Source of the DNA: Methanobacteriota archaeon
GTDB taxonomy: Archaea > JACRDV01
NCBI GenBank assembly: GCA_024860865.1
Contig: JACRDV010000067.1
Location: 1-28,591, forward strand
Direction: 5' to 3'
DNA: 28,591 nt
Shown: positions 8,190 to 15,308 of the stretch, piece after piece
Numbering within the stretch: the first letter of the stretch is position 1
Layout of the letters: the number at the start of each line of letters is the position of its first letter
Translations under genes and position numbers: made by a program
Notes under the pieces: model-generated
The model's database searches: none
Seen by the model: the letters and a program-made list of their open reading frames with translations, nothing else
What the model was told of the DNA's origin: nothing

Positions 8190-8321
8190 GAAGGGAATTG
8201 CTTTAGCGGTTCTGATGAAACAATAAAAATCGATGGAAATCTCTGGAAAAGAGTGGATGAGTTCATAAGAAGAAGAGAAGAGGAATATCCCTTGTTGAAA
8301 GATTGTAAATTGCGAGTCTAA
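8190..8321 (+). pseudogene. remnant of a ribbon-helix-helix-like antitoxin gene
   Basis: From 8208 the frame encodes a run such as IKIDGNLWKRVDEFIRRREE followed by EYPLLKD, which resembles the N-terminal half of small archaeal ribbon-helix-helix or antitoxin-like proteins (a strand, then a Lys/Glu-rich helix). The frame has no start codon after the TAA at 8187-8189 and stops at 8319-8321, where an intact family member would continue into its second helix. Neighbouring bases in other frames also look like degraded coding sequence. I read this as a truncated, frameshifted relic; the family assignment is from memory of the pattern and is tentative. Confidence 0.4.
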
Positions 8322-8547
8322 AGACGATTGTCTTTTCTATTATACCCACATGAAAATTAAAGCTGAGAAAGGTTATGCTCCCACTACAAAACCCATAATT
8401 CTGATCCTGCCATTTTTCGGAAAGCAAATGAATTTCGAGAGCGATGGAGTTCTAATAAACCCCCTTAGCAGTTTCCTGCTAGGATGAATATGAATACACC
8501 AAAAAGTTTAAGAAAACAATAGCAAATATTGTACACAAGGTGAGGAT
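8322..8547. other. spacer with short frame and hairpin
   Basis: A 45-codon frame at 8350-8487 has no ribosome binding site and no recognisable family. A short stable hairpin lies at 8464-8483: TAGCAG, four-base loop, CTGCTA, extended by a T-G wobble and a C-G pair to an eight-pair stem. A/T-rich sequence at 8501-8516 (AAAAAGTTTAAGAAAA) is a candidate promoter for the antitoxin-like gene at 8548. The patch looks like decayed DNA rather than an active locus. Confidence 0.35.
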
Positions 8548-8850
8548 ATGTCATTAGGGTATGTTGCGGCGCGTCTACCCAAAGATCTTTTGCAGGAAGT
8601 GGACAAAGTCGCCACAAATTGGAAAATGGACCGGTCAACAGCTCTACGGCAAATAATAGATGTTGGCATACATGAGATTAAGAGAAGAAAAGCGATTGAG
8701 CTATACCGTGAGGGAAAAATAACTCTTGGTAGAGCGGCTGAAATAGCAGAGGTTCCGTTATGGGTAATGGCTGAAATTCTAAGGAGGGAAAACGTTCCGT
8801 TTAATCTTGATGTAGAGGCTGTGATAGAGGCAGTTGACCGTTTTAGTTAA
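8548..8850 (+). CDS. UPF0175-type antitoxin with ribbon-helix-helix N terminus
   Basis: This 100-residue DNA-binding protein is probably the antitoxin half of a toxin-antitoxin pair. Residues 1-50 look like a ribbon-helix-helix domain (strand YVAARLP, then helices with DRSTALRQIIDVGI). Residues 50-100 match the UPF0175 pattern: a YREGKITLGRAAEIAEVPLW segment, a second helix with MAEILRRENVPF, and a C-terminal VEAVIEAVDRF. UPF0175 genes usually precede a PIN-like or DUF3368 nuclease toxin. None is present here: the next gene is convergent and unrelated, so this is an orphan. The start is secure, with AAGGTGAGG immediately before the ATG. The decayed DNA upstream suggests the locus has lost its partner. 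Confidence 0.8.
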   Translation: MSLGYVAARLPKDLLQEVDKVATNWKMDRSTALRQIIDVGIHEIKRRKAIELYREGKITLGRAAEIAEVPLWVMAEILRRENVPFNLDVEAVIEAVDRFS

Positions 8851-8917
8851 AGTAGACATACCATCTCTCTCAAAATTTATCTGTCTTAGATATTGAAATC
8901 ATCCCTAAAAAACTTTA

Positions 8918-8944
8918 GCTAACTCATCAACTAAGAAAGTTAGC
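8918..8944. terminator. possible bidirectional hairpin between convergent genes
   Basis: GCTAACT at 8918-8924 pairs with AGTTAGC at 8938-8944 around a 13-base loop, in the gap between the convergent antitoxin-like gene and the tandem thioredoxin gene. A wider pairing of ATCC with GGAT flanks it. It could end transcripts from either side, but archaeal termination mainly uses T-tracts, so this is tentative. Confidence 0.25.
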
Positions 8945-9006
8945 AAATAAAGGATGAAAAATAAGTTTATTACCAATTAAATATTGAAAAAAATTATATT
9001 GAGGGA

Positions 9007-9558
9007 TTATTTTAACAATTTGATCGCTTCATTTTTGTCTGGAACACCAACAAAAGCAACTTTGTCATCTATTATAGTTGTAGGAACGCTCATTATCGAG
9101 TGCTTAGCAACTAATTCCTTTCCCTTTTCTGAATTGACATCTGTTTCTTCATATTCAAACTCATGCTGTACTCTCAGTTCCTCCCAAAGCTTTTTCGCTC
9201 GTGGACATATAGGACACCATTTAGCGACCACAAGAGTAACTTTACTCATTTCTTTGCCTCCTATTACCTTTCTGACCATATCTTTAGGAGGGAAGCCAAA
9301 AATTTCTCCTTCATAAAAATAAATTCTGCACTTCATTCCAAAGTCCTTTGACTTCTGAGCTTTTCTTTCTACATCGTTTCCATTTATTCTAATTGTTGGA
9401 GAACCCAAGAACTTTAGCTCTTTAGCCTCTTCATTCGATTTTACCTTTATCATTTCAATTTTTGCATCAATTTTTTCTTCTTTTAATACTTCATTCAGAA
9501 TTTGGAGAGCAATTTCATATGTCGGGCATCCATTAAAATATAAAAGCTCTATTTTCAT
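9007..9558 (-). CDS. tandem thioredoxin-fold protein
   Basis: The 183-residue product joins two thioredoxin folds. Residues 1-100 resemble single-Cys thioredoxin-like proteins found near metal-resistance genes: LLYFNGCP at the active-site position (one Cys rather than CxxC), cis-Pro segment LGSPTIRINGNDVE, and a conserved second Cys near 77 (GMKCRIYF). Residues 104-183 form a small thioredoxin/glutaredoxin with active site KWCPIC (CPIC) and cis-Pro SVPTTIID. An in-frame ATG at codon 104 has its own perfect ribosome binding site, so the C-terminal half is probably also made alone. The gene ends the copper/thiol block, 39 bases after the disulfide reductase, its likely electron donor. The redox call is firm; partners are inferred. 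Confidence 0.85.
   Translation of the reverse strand: MKIELLYFNGCPTYEIALQILNEVLKEEKIDAKIEMIKVKSNEEAKELKFLGSPTIRINGNDVERKAQKSKDFGMKCRIYFYEGEIFGFPPKDMVRKVIGGKEMSKVTLVVAKWCPICPRAKKLWEELRVQHEFEYEETDVNSEKGKELVAKHSIMSVPTTIIDDKVAFVGVPDKNEAIKLLK
9249..9261 (-). promoter_or_regulatory. internal ribosome binding site and start inside the tandem thioredoxin gene
   Basis: On the minus strand GGAGG (9261-9257) lies seven bases before an in-frame ATG at 9249-9247, the first codon of the C-terminal CPIC thioredoxin domain. Sequence, spacing and position at the domain border match a genuine translation start, which would give an 80-residue second product from the same message. Confidence 0.6.
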
Positions 9559-9597
9559 CCAATCAACTTTTTGTTTTAGCTCCGAATAGTTCTTTTT

Positions 9598-10083
9598 TCA
9601 CTTCAGGGTGAATTGCTCAAACCTTTCTTTATTTGCCTTACATATCGGACAAACTTCAGGGGGCTGTTCTCTTGCGCATAGATAACCACATACTCTGCAC
9701 CGCCAAACTACTACTTTTTCTTTCGTCACTTGCGATTCAAATGCCTCCGTGCTCCTTTCTACAGGTCTCCTTTCAGGGACAGGTATCTTAGGCATATTTC
9801 CAGCTATCCAATCTTCAGTTACATAGAGGCCGCATAAGCAACTGCCAAAATCTGCTAAGTCCGCATCGCGATAATCGCAGGGACAAATTATGTCCAAATC
9901 TTCAGATTTATTTCCGCTAGCAAGCCTGCAAGGGCAAGCCCAGTATCCATATCGTTTTTCGTTTTTAATTAAGCCTTTAACGATTTCTAGAGTAAATTCT
10001 TCATCTGGATTGAGGTGGTACCCTGAACCTTCAGCCTCTCTTTTTAATCTGAGGTGAAGTTCTTCTACCCCTCTTTCCGTCAT
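9598..10083 (-). CDS. ferredoxin:disulfide reductase catalytic subunit fused to rubredoxin
   Basis: This 161-residue protein couples ferredoxin oxidation to disulfide reduction. Residues 1-105 are a ferredoxin-thioredoxin reductase catalytic domain: Cys pairs CPC at 50-52, CPC at 67-69 and CLC at 82-84 hold the [4Fe-4S] cluster and the redox-active disulfide. Residues 126-161 are a rubredoxin-like domain with CxxC at 129/132 and CPIC at 145-148. Such fusions are known in methanogens (Methanosarcina ferredoxin:disulfide reductase). The plant-type third motif is CHC; here the His is Leu, and the spacings (14 and 12 residues) differ from the cyanobacterial 16 and 8. Its ATG overlaps the glutaredoxin stop by four bases. 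It probably reduces the glutaredoxin and thioredoxin encoded on either side. Confidence 0.9.
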   Translation of the reverse strand: MTERGVEELHLRLKREAEGSGYHLNPDEEFTLEIVKGLIKNEKRYGYWACPCRLASGNKSEDLDIICPCDYRDADLADFGSCLCGLYVTEDWIAGNMPKIPVPERRPVERSTEAFESQVTKEKVVVWRCRVCGYLCAREQPPEVCPICKANKERFEQFTLK

Positions 10084-10355
10084 AAATCTAATGCCTTCCT
10101 CAACTCGAATTCATTATGGCCTACTATAACTGTTCTGTTTATGATTACAGTAGGAAATGAGAGCCTTTTGTTCATGCTGAGTACTTCTTCCATTATTTTT
10201 TCCCGTTCAACTCCATCAAGTTCATCGACATAGATGTACTCATATTCCACTTGATTGTTATCTAAAAAATCTTTCGTTTTCTTACAAAAGGGGCAAGTGC
10301 TCAATGCATATAACTTTATGTTGCCTCTTTTAATCCTTCCCAGCACCCTTATCAT
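10080..10355 (-). CDS. glutaredoxin-like protein
   Basis: A 91-residue glutaredoxin-fold thiol oxidoreductase. The active site STCPFCKKTKDFL gives the CPFC motif of classical glutaredoxins near residue 20. The cis-Pro segment SFPTVIINRTVIVG and a C-terminal helix (NEFELRKAL) follow. Archaea rarely make glutathione, so its electrons more likely come from the ferredoxin:disulfide reductase whose gene overlaps its end by four bases (ATGA). The frame opens at a GTG at 10364; I prefer the ATG at 10355, though neither has a strong ribosome binding site. It sits 40 bases after copA on the same strand, consistent with thiol repair or copper handing during copper stress. Confidence 0.88.
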   Translation of the reverse strand: MIRVLGRIKRGNIKLYALSTCPFCKKTKDFLDNNQVEYEYIYVDELDGVEREKIMEEVLSMNKRLSFPTVIINRTVIVGHNEFELRKALDL

Positions 10356-10395
10356 AATTAGCACTTTTTGCTTTGATTCTTTAAAATTTTTTGAG

Positions 10396-12855
10396 TCATC
10401 TTATAATTTTAGGCTGTTGCGCCTTAGGGTTGTATCTTTTCAATCGCAAAGAATTAGAAACTACTGTGACAGAACTAAATGCCATAGCAGCCGCAGCAAG
10501 AACTGGATTTAGCAGAATTCTAAAGAAAGGCCACAAAATTCCGGCAGCCACTGGAATCAGCGCAACATTGTATGCGAATGCCCAAAAAAGATTCCACTTA
10601 ATTGTTCTCATTGTTTGTTTACTAAGTTTAATACTAGCTACAACATCTCGCAAGTCATCTTTAATGAGAACAATACCTCCGGTTTCAATTGCTACATCAG
10701 TTCCTGAGCCGATTGCAATTCCCACATCTGATTGAGCTAACGCAGGCGCATCGTTTATTCCATCGCCAACCATAGCCACAATTTTACCCACCTCTTGAAG
10801 TTTCTTTATTTCATTTGCTTTCTCTTGTGGTAAAACTTCCGCTAATACTCTGTCCATGTTTAATTGCCTAGCAATTGCTTTAGCAGTTCTCTTATTATCA
10901 CCAGTAATCATAATAACTTCTAAACCCATTCTGTGAAGTTCTTCAACCGCTTCTTTGGAATACTCTTTTAAAGTATCTGCTACAGCTATTACACCAACTG
11001 CTTTCTTATCGGCTGCTAAAATCATTGCCGTCTTTCCTTCATTTTCAAATGTTTTAATCTTCTCTTCCAAATGTCCTACGCTTATGTTATTATCTTCCAT
11101 TAATTTCCGATTGCCAAGCAGTATTTCTTTCTCATCGACTTTCGCTCTCACACCGTGTCCGGGAATAGCTTCGAATCCCTTTGGGTCCTCTATTTTCATC
11201 CCTTTCTCCTTAGCCTTATTAACAATAGCCTCCCCAAGTGGATGCTCTGAACCCTTTTCAGCCATACTAGCAAAGAGCAATATATCATCTTCTTTGAAAC
11301 CGTCAGCAGCAAGGATATCAGTAACTGCTGGCTTACCTTTAGTTAGAGTGCCTGTTTTATCAAAAATTATAGTTGTGAGCTTGTGAGCTGTCTCCAAACT
11401 CTCTCCACCTTTGATCAGAACCCCACTTTCAGCGCCCTTCCCTGTGCCGACCATTATTGCAGTAGGTGTTGCTAATCCAAGAGCGCATGGACAGGCTATA
11501 ATTAATACTGCAACAAAATTCACTAGAGCAAATGTAAGTGCAGGATGAGGACCGAAAAAGTACCAAAGGATAAAAGTCAAAGTTGCAATTCCAATAACTA
11601 CAGGAACAAAAATGCCTGAGATCTTATCTGCCAACCTTTGAATAGGAGCTTTAGATCCTTGAGCTTCCTCGACTAACTTAATTATTTGAGCCAATACTGT
11701 ATCTTTGCCAACCTTAATAGCTTCAAACTTAAAGGACCCTGTTCTATTAATTGTAGCTCCAAAAACTTCATCTCCTTCTTTTTTTTCTACCGGCATACTT
11801 TCTCCAGTAAGCATGGATTCATCGACAGTAGAGTATCCTTCTTTTATTATTCCATCTACTGGAATTTTTTCGCCAGGTCTAACTACAACTAGGTCGCCCT
11901 TTTGAACTTCTTCAACAGGTATTTCAACTTCTTGGCCACCTCTAATAACTCGCGCAGTCTTAGCCTGAAGTTTCATCAATTTCCTAATTGCCTCAGAAGT
12001 TTCACCTTTAGCTTTAGCCTCCAGCAACCTGCCCAATATGATTAAGGTTATGATAATTGCTGCCGTATCATAATAGACTTGAGTAACAAAACCTCGAGTG
12101 GTAAAATAGGAAGGTATTATCGTCACAACCAAACTATACAAATAAGCTGCTGAGGTACCAACTGCAATTAGCGTGTTCATATCAGCAGTTTTATGCTTTA
12201 ATGTTGCCCAGAAGCCTCGGTAAAACTGTAAACCAACCCAAAATTGTACCGGTGTTGCTAGTATTAGTAATGTGATATGGTTGTTTAGGAAATTTGGGAT
12301 CCAAGGAAACCACTCTGGAAAACTGCCTAAAAAGATCGGCATGCTTAATAAAACGCCAATTATGAACTTTGTCTTTAGTGTTTGGATTTCTTTCTCTCTT
12401 GCTATTCTTTCCCAATCAGGAGTGATTTCTTCTTTTACTTCTCGGGGTTTATATCCTGCTTCTTCGATGGCTTTTTTTATTTCTTTTATACTAACTTGAG
12501 ATGGAAAATATTCAACTGTAACTTTTTCCGTTGCAAGGTTAGCGCTCCCCCTGACCACACCTTCCAGTTGGCCTATGGCTTTCTCAATTGTCACAACGCA
12601 GGAAGCGCAATGCATTCCTTCAACAGGTATGGTTATCTTCTCTATATTTGCTTGATAACCCAGGTCTTCAATCGTTTGAATAAATTTTTTAACTTCTACT
12701 TTATCAGGATCAAAAACAATGCTTGCCCTTTCAGTAGCTAAGTTCACATTTACTTCACTTACACCCTCTAATTTTGATAATCCCTTTTCAATCTTTTCAA
12801 CACAGCTAGCACAACTCATGCCGCGGATAGATATATCGATTCTCTTTTTCCCCAT
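10396..12855 (-). CDS. copA: Cu+-exporting P1B-type ATPase CopA
   Basis: An 819-residue copper-efflux ATPase. Two N-terminal heavy-metal-associated domains carry GMSCASC and GMHCASC. The membrane metal site is CPC in the [11 protein letters not shown] segment. Actuator TGES, phosphorylation DKTGT, the SEHPLG nucleotide-domain motif and GDGINDAP are all intact. In the last helices, YN (FAYNVAL) and MxxSS ([11 protein letters not shown]) are the residues that mark Cu+ (P1B-1) pumps rather than Zn/Cd pumps. The open frame reaches an upstream TTG at 12885, but the ATG at 12855, with GAGG ten bases before it, is a better start. It is the centre of an eight-gene same-strand block opposite a CopR-like regulator, so copper control is likely. 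No frameshift or missing residue seen. Confidence 0.96.
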   Translation of the reverse strand: MGKKRIDISIRGMSCASCVEKIEKGLSKLEGVSEVNVNLATERASIVFDPDKVEVKKFIQTIEDLGYQANIEKITIPVEGMHCASCVVTIEKAIGQLEGVVRGSANLATEKVTVEYFPSQVSIKEIKKAIEEAGYKPREVKEEITPDWERIAREKEIQTLKTKFIIGVLLSMPIFLGSFPEWFPWIPNFLNNHITLLILATPVQFWVGLQFYRGFWATLKHKTADMNTLIAVGTSAAYLYSLVVTIIPSYFTTRGFVTQVYYDTAAIIITLIILGRLLEAKAKGETSEAIRKLMKLQAKTARVIRGGQEVEIPVEEVQKGDLVVVRPGEKIPVDGIIKEGYSTVDESMLTGESMPVEKKEGDEVFGATINRTGSFKFEAIKVGKDTVLAQIIKLVEEAQGSKAPIQRLADKISGIFVPVVIGIATLTFILWYFFGPHPALTFALVNFVAVLIIACPCALGLATPTAIMVGTGKGAESGVLIKGGESLETAHKLTTIIFDKTGTLTKGKPAVTDILAADGFKEDDILLFASMAEKGSEHPLGEAIVNKAKEKGMKIEDPKGFEAIPGHGVRAKVDEKEILLGNRKLMEDNNISVGHLEEKIKTFENEGKTAMILAADKKAVGVIAVADTLKEYSKEAVEELHRMGLEVIMITGDNKRTAKAIARQLNMDRVLAEVLPQEKANEIKKLQEVGKIVAMVGDGINDAPALAQSDVGIAIGSGTDVAIETGGIVLIKDDLRDVVASIKLSKQTMRTIKWNLFWAFAYNVALIPVAAGILWPFFRILLNPVLAAAAMAFSSVTVVSNSLRLKRYNPKAQQPKIIR

Positions 12856-12927
12856 TTTCTGAAAACCTCTTAAATTCGAATTCAAAATATGAATAACTTC
12901 TACTGAAAATCTATTTCCAAATCATGT

Positions 12928-13146
12928 CTATTTTTCAAGCAAGTAATTATATATTGAAACAAAAATTGCTCCGATAGCTACTCCGGATACAAACATCTCT
13001 ACTAGTCCAATTGCAAAGCCGCTTGGAGTTAGTGATTTTTCCTGCAGGACTACGCCACTGTGGAACAGATAACCGAAGAAAGCCATAGTGAATTTAGGAG
13101 TGATCGCATAGAATAATCCGCATATGGCATAAATTACTGAAAACAA
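12928..13146 (-). CDS. two-helix membrane protein, DUF5676-like
   Basis: The 72-residue frame from a TTG at 13146 has two hydrophobic helices, with a central FHSGVVLQEKSLTPSGFAIGLVE loop pattern seen in small DUF5676-type proteins near P-type ATPases. The frame remains open upstream for another 16 or so codons to about 13194, encoding a polar then hydrophobic run (KISEKLNLKAVSLSLG) that looks like the natural N terminus of this family. However, no ATG, GTG or TTG is present there; only ATA at 13194-13192 is suitably placed after the AGGGGGAT ribosome-binding-like sequence. The annotated start is therefore a minimum. It follows directly on the methyltransferase-like gene and precedes copA by 72 bases. 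The function is unknown; a copper role is by association. Confidence 0.65.
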   Translation of the reverse strand: MFSVIYAICGLFYAITPKFTMAFFGYLFHSGVVLQEKSLTPSGFAIGLVEMFVSGVAIGAIFVSIYNYLLEK

Positions 13147-13196
13147 CAGCCCTAGCGATAACGATACTGCTTTTAAATTTAGTTTTTCACTTATTT

Positions 13197-14018
13197 TTAC
13201 ATCCCCCTTAAATTTTTAGTGAAATACCGATCTAACGGTAAAAACATCGGCACCTTGCACTTATATTCTATGTATTTCTCTCCAAACTTTTCTTCCATTT
13301 CTTTTTCTTCTTTTTTTGCTAAACGGTAGTACATTAAAGTTAGAATAGGCCACATGGCAAGTGTGATCAGCGTCGGCCATTGCACAAGCATACCAATTGT
13401 TATTATAATCAATCCTAGGTATTGGGGATGACGAATGTATTGATAAATGCCATCAGTTACTAGCTCGCCCTTTGAGTTGTATATTTTTTGCCAACCTTTA
13501 ATTATCAAAATGAATCCAACGAGCATAATGAGACTACTTGTTATCATCACTAATATCCATGCATTTTTAAGGTCTATAATTTTCAACACAGTTAGTAGCG
13601 TCGCAAGTAGATGTCCTTGTTGATGACCGAATGAGAGCTGTACACCAAAAAGCGATGATAAAACGTATATTGTCAAGGGAAATCCATACATTTCAGTAAA
13701 TAAAGCAATTATAAATGCCTCATAAAGACTTGCTGTGCGCCACTCTTGTTTTTTTATGGGTGTAAAATAACCGAGAACGAAAAAAGAGAATAAGATTATG
13801 TTTATGAACACCGCGGCCCAATTGCCATAAGCATAACTCAATGAAGTGTAATGCTCCAATACATTAATACCAATACTTCCTTGTTTTAACAAGAGAATAA
13901 AAAATGAAAAAGCGATTAGAAATAAGATTGCTATGAGACCAGACATCAATATTATTAGCAGTTTATGTTTAGAGGCACTTGCTGCTTTAAATTCTTGATT
14001 TATTAGGTTATTATCCAT
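13197..14018 (-). CDS. isoprenylcysteine carboxyl methyltransferase-like membrane protein
   Basis: A 273-residue integral membrane protein with about six or seven helices. The C-terminal half carries the ICMT/PEMT family hallmarks: VTDGIYQYIRHPQYLGLI (the RHPxY motif binding S-adenosylmethionine) near residues 190-207, and the acidic stretch EEKEMEEKFGEKYIEYK near 240-256. The family methylates lipids or protein C termini. Members next to copper ATPases are common in bacteria and archaea but have no established substrate there. GTGAT a few bases before the ATG at 14018 is a good ribosome binding site. It lies 73 bases after the YHS gene and abuts the DUF5676-like gene, within the copper block. 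Family call good; activity unproven. Confidence 0.82.
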   Translation of the reverse strand: MDNNLINQEFKAASASKHKLLIILMSGLIAILFLIAFSFFILLLKQGSIGINVLEHYTSLSYAYGNWAAVFINIILFSFFVLGYFTPIKKQEWRTASLYEAFIIALFTEMYGFPLTIYVLSSLFGVQLSFGHQQGHLLATLLTVLKIIDLKNAWILVMITSSLIMLVGFILIIKGWQKIYNSKGELVTDGIYQYIRHPQYLGLIIITIGMLVQWPTLITLAMWPILTLMYYRLAKKEEKEMEEKFGEKYIEYKCKVPMFLPLDRYFTKNLRGM

Positions 14019-14091
14019 TATTTATCACTTTCAAATTAACTTTGATTGCACTAATTTTGCTCTTTTGATTTTAATGATGGTGCATCTCATG

Positions 14092-14238
14092 TCAGCCCTT
14101 TAGAAACTTCTTTGGATTTTTTTCAAATTCTACTTTGCACCCTGGAGCGCAGAAGTAATAGGTTTTACCTTCGTAGTTAGTTTTGTATTTAGCAGTCTTT
14201 TCATCCACAGTCATTTTACATACCGGATCTATTGCCAC
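14092..14238 (-). CDS. YHS/TRASH-type metal-binding mini-protein
   Basis: A 48-residue stand-alone YHS domain: DPVCKM at the N terminus, then YYFCAPGCKVEFEKNP, giving the three Cys that bind a transition metal ion. It probably carries or buffers copper for the neighbouring ATPase. The longest frame runs to 14289, but the start is clearly the GTG at 14238, preceded by a perfect GGAGGTGAT five bases away; the upstream residues make no domain sense. After the TGA at 14094-14092 the same frame goes on for His-Glu-Met-His-His-His and then TAA, a tail that many YHS mini-proteins have as part of the protein. The stop may therefore be a recent mutation or be read through. Confidence 0.85.
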   Translation of the reverse strand: MAIDPVCKMTVDEKTAKYKTNYEGKTYYFCAPGCKVEFEKNPKKFLKG

Positions 14239-14279
14239 CCAATCACCTCCTTGCGCTGTAAATAAATCCGTCTGGTAAT

Positions 14280-14528
14280 CTAATGGCACCCACTTCTATT
14301 ATCCTCATGTTTACTTTTTGTTAATAATTGTGCTAACACCATCATAAGCGGGCATAGTAAAAGAATGAGAACTGCTAGAAGAGGTGATTGAATTCTAAAA
14401 AATGTTATTAAAAGCGCTATCGCTAATATAGGTATTAAACAACATAACGCCATTAGTAATTCATTTTTATGAACCTCTGCTTTTTTATCAGCATGAGCCT
14501 CTCCGTGAGTTGATCCACAACATTGCAT
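14280..14528 (-). CDS. DUF2933-like small membrane protein with Cys/His ends
   Basis: An 82-residue protein and first gene of the copper block. The N terminus is MQCCGSTHGEAHADKKAEVH, rich in Cys and His; two hydrophobic helices follow, with ALCCLIPILAIALL and LLLCPLMMVL, the pattern of DUF2933 proteins; and the C terminus ends in a Cys-His pair. These clustered soft-metal ligands suggest copper binding at the membrane. I use the ATG at 14528, which has AAGGTGA five bases upstream, in place of the GTG at 14537 that is part of that ribosome binding site. It lies opposite the CopR-like gene across a 150-base promoter region. Family assignment is by pattern and moderately sure. Confidence 0.75.
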   Translation of the reverse strand: MQCCGSTHGEAHADKKAEVHKNELLMALCCLIPILAIALLITFFRIQSPLLAVLILLLCPLMMVLAQLLTKSKHEDNRSGCH

Positions 14529-14584
14529 TTTCTTCACCTTAAACTTCTTATTGCCTTATATTAATGAAGTAGTGATTAAATTGT

Positions 14585-14638
14585 ATTTTCATTTAAAAAA
14601 AGAAAATTTTGGCTTTATAAATCTTTAAAAATGAAAAT
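14585..14638. promoter_or_regulatory. inverted repeat in the divergent copper promoter
   Basis: ATTTTCATTT at 14585-14594 is matched exactly in inverted orientation by AAATGAAAAT at 14629-14638, with 34 bases between. The pair lies between the DUF2933 gene and the CopR-like gene, and its right arm touches the likely TATA element (TTTATATC, about 14640-14647) of the regulator. This is the natural place for a CopR operator, but AT-rich sequence makes chance repeats likely. Confidence 0.35.
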
Positions 14639-14680
14639 TTTTATATCTAAAATATTACAACATATAAAACAGGGATTCAA

Positions 14681-15292
14681 GTGGAATTAGATGAGGTAGA
14701 TATAGGAATTTTAGAATCATTACAAGAGGACAGCCGCATCTCTTTTAACGAAATTGCTAATAAGTTAGGAGTAAGCCTGCCTACAATCCGCTCTAGAGTA
14801 GACAAAATGCTTGAACTTGGAGTCATATCTTCTTTCACAGCGAAGATAGATCGAAGTTCACTTCCAGAGCTGACAATTGCATTTTTGTTGTTAACTGTTA
14901 AACCTGCTGATATAAACAACATAATCAAACAACTTAAAGACATTAAAGAAGTGAAAAAGATTTTCCAAATAGTTAACAATCAACTACTAATTGAAGTTGT
15001 GGCTGCTGATATTAGTCAGTTTAAAACATTTATGAGTCAAAATATTGGACAATTAAAAGAAATTGAAAAAATAGATGCTTTTTTAGTTTCTGACATCGCA
15101 AAAGAAGACTTAAAAATTGATTTAAAATATCCATCATTAATTTCTCTTCGATGCGTATATTGCAAGAACCCAATAAAGGGCGAACCATTCATTTTCGAAG
15201 TAGAAAATAAAAAGTACTACTTATGTTGCCCAGTATGCAAGCAAAAATTTAAAGAAAAAATATCAAAGCTATTAAAAAAGAGCAAGGCTTGA
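14681..15292 (+). CDS. copR: Lrp/AsnC-type regulator with TRASH metal sensor (CopR-like)
   Basis: A 203-residue metal-responsive transcription factor. Residues 1-50 are an Lrp/AsnC winged helix (DIGILESLQEDSRISFNEIANKLGV pattern, then a second helix with SLPTIRSRVDKML). A central ligand/oligomer region follows, and residues 158-195 form a TRASH domain with CVYC, then YYLCCPVC and a following KF. This architecture is that of archaeal CopR/CopT, the copper-responsive regulators encoded beside copper ATPases. The start is a GTG at 14681 with AGGGAT seven bases upstream and a TATA element at about 14640-14647. It diverges from the copper block and ends 16 bases from the convergent DtxR-FeoA gene. 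Copper sensing is family inference, well supported by context. Confidence 0.88.
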   Translation: MELDEVDIGILESLQEDSRISFNEIANKLGVSLPTIRSRVDKMLELGVISSFTAKIDRSSLPELTIAFLLLTVKPADINNIIKQLKDIKEVKKIFQIVNNQLLIEVVAADISQFKTFMSQNIGQLKEIEKIDAFLVSDIAKEDLKIDLKYPSLISLRCVYCKNPIKGEPFIFEVENKKYYLCCPVCKQKFKEKISKLLKKSKA

Positions 15293-15308
15293 ACAGTAGT
15301 TTTGAAAT

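Noticed and set aside
14071-14094. Selenocysteine decoding of the TGA in the YHS gene
   Set aside because: TGA ends other genes here normally, no SECIS-like hairpin is evident nearby, and the codon precedes a plain His tail rather than a redox site. Mutation or readthrough is likelier.
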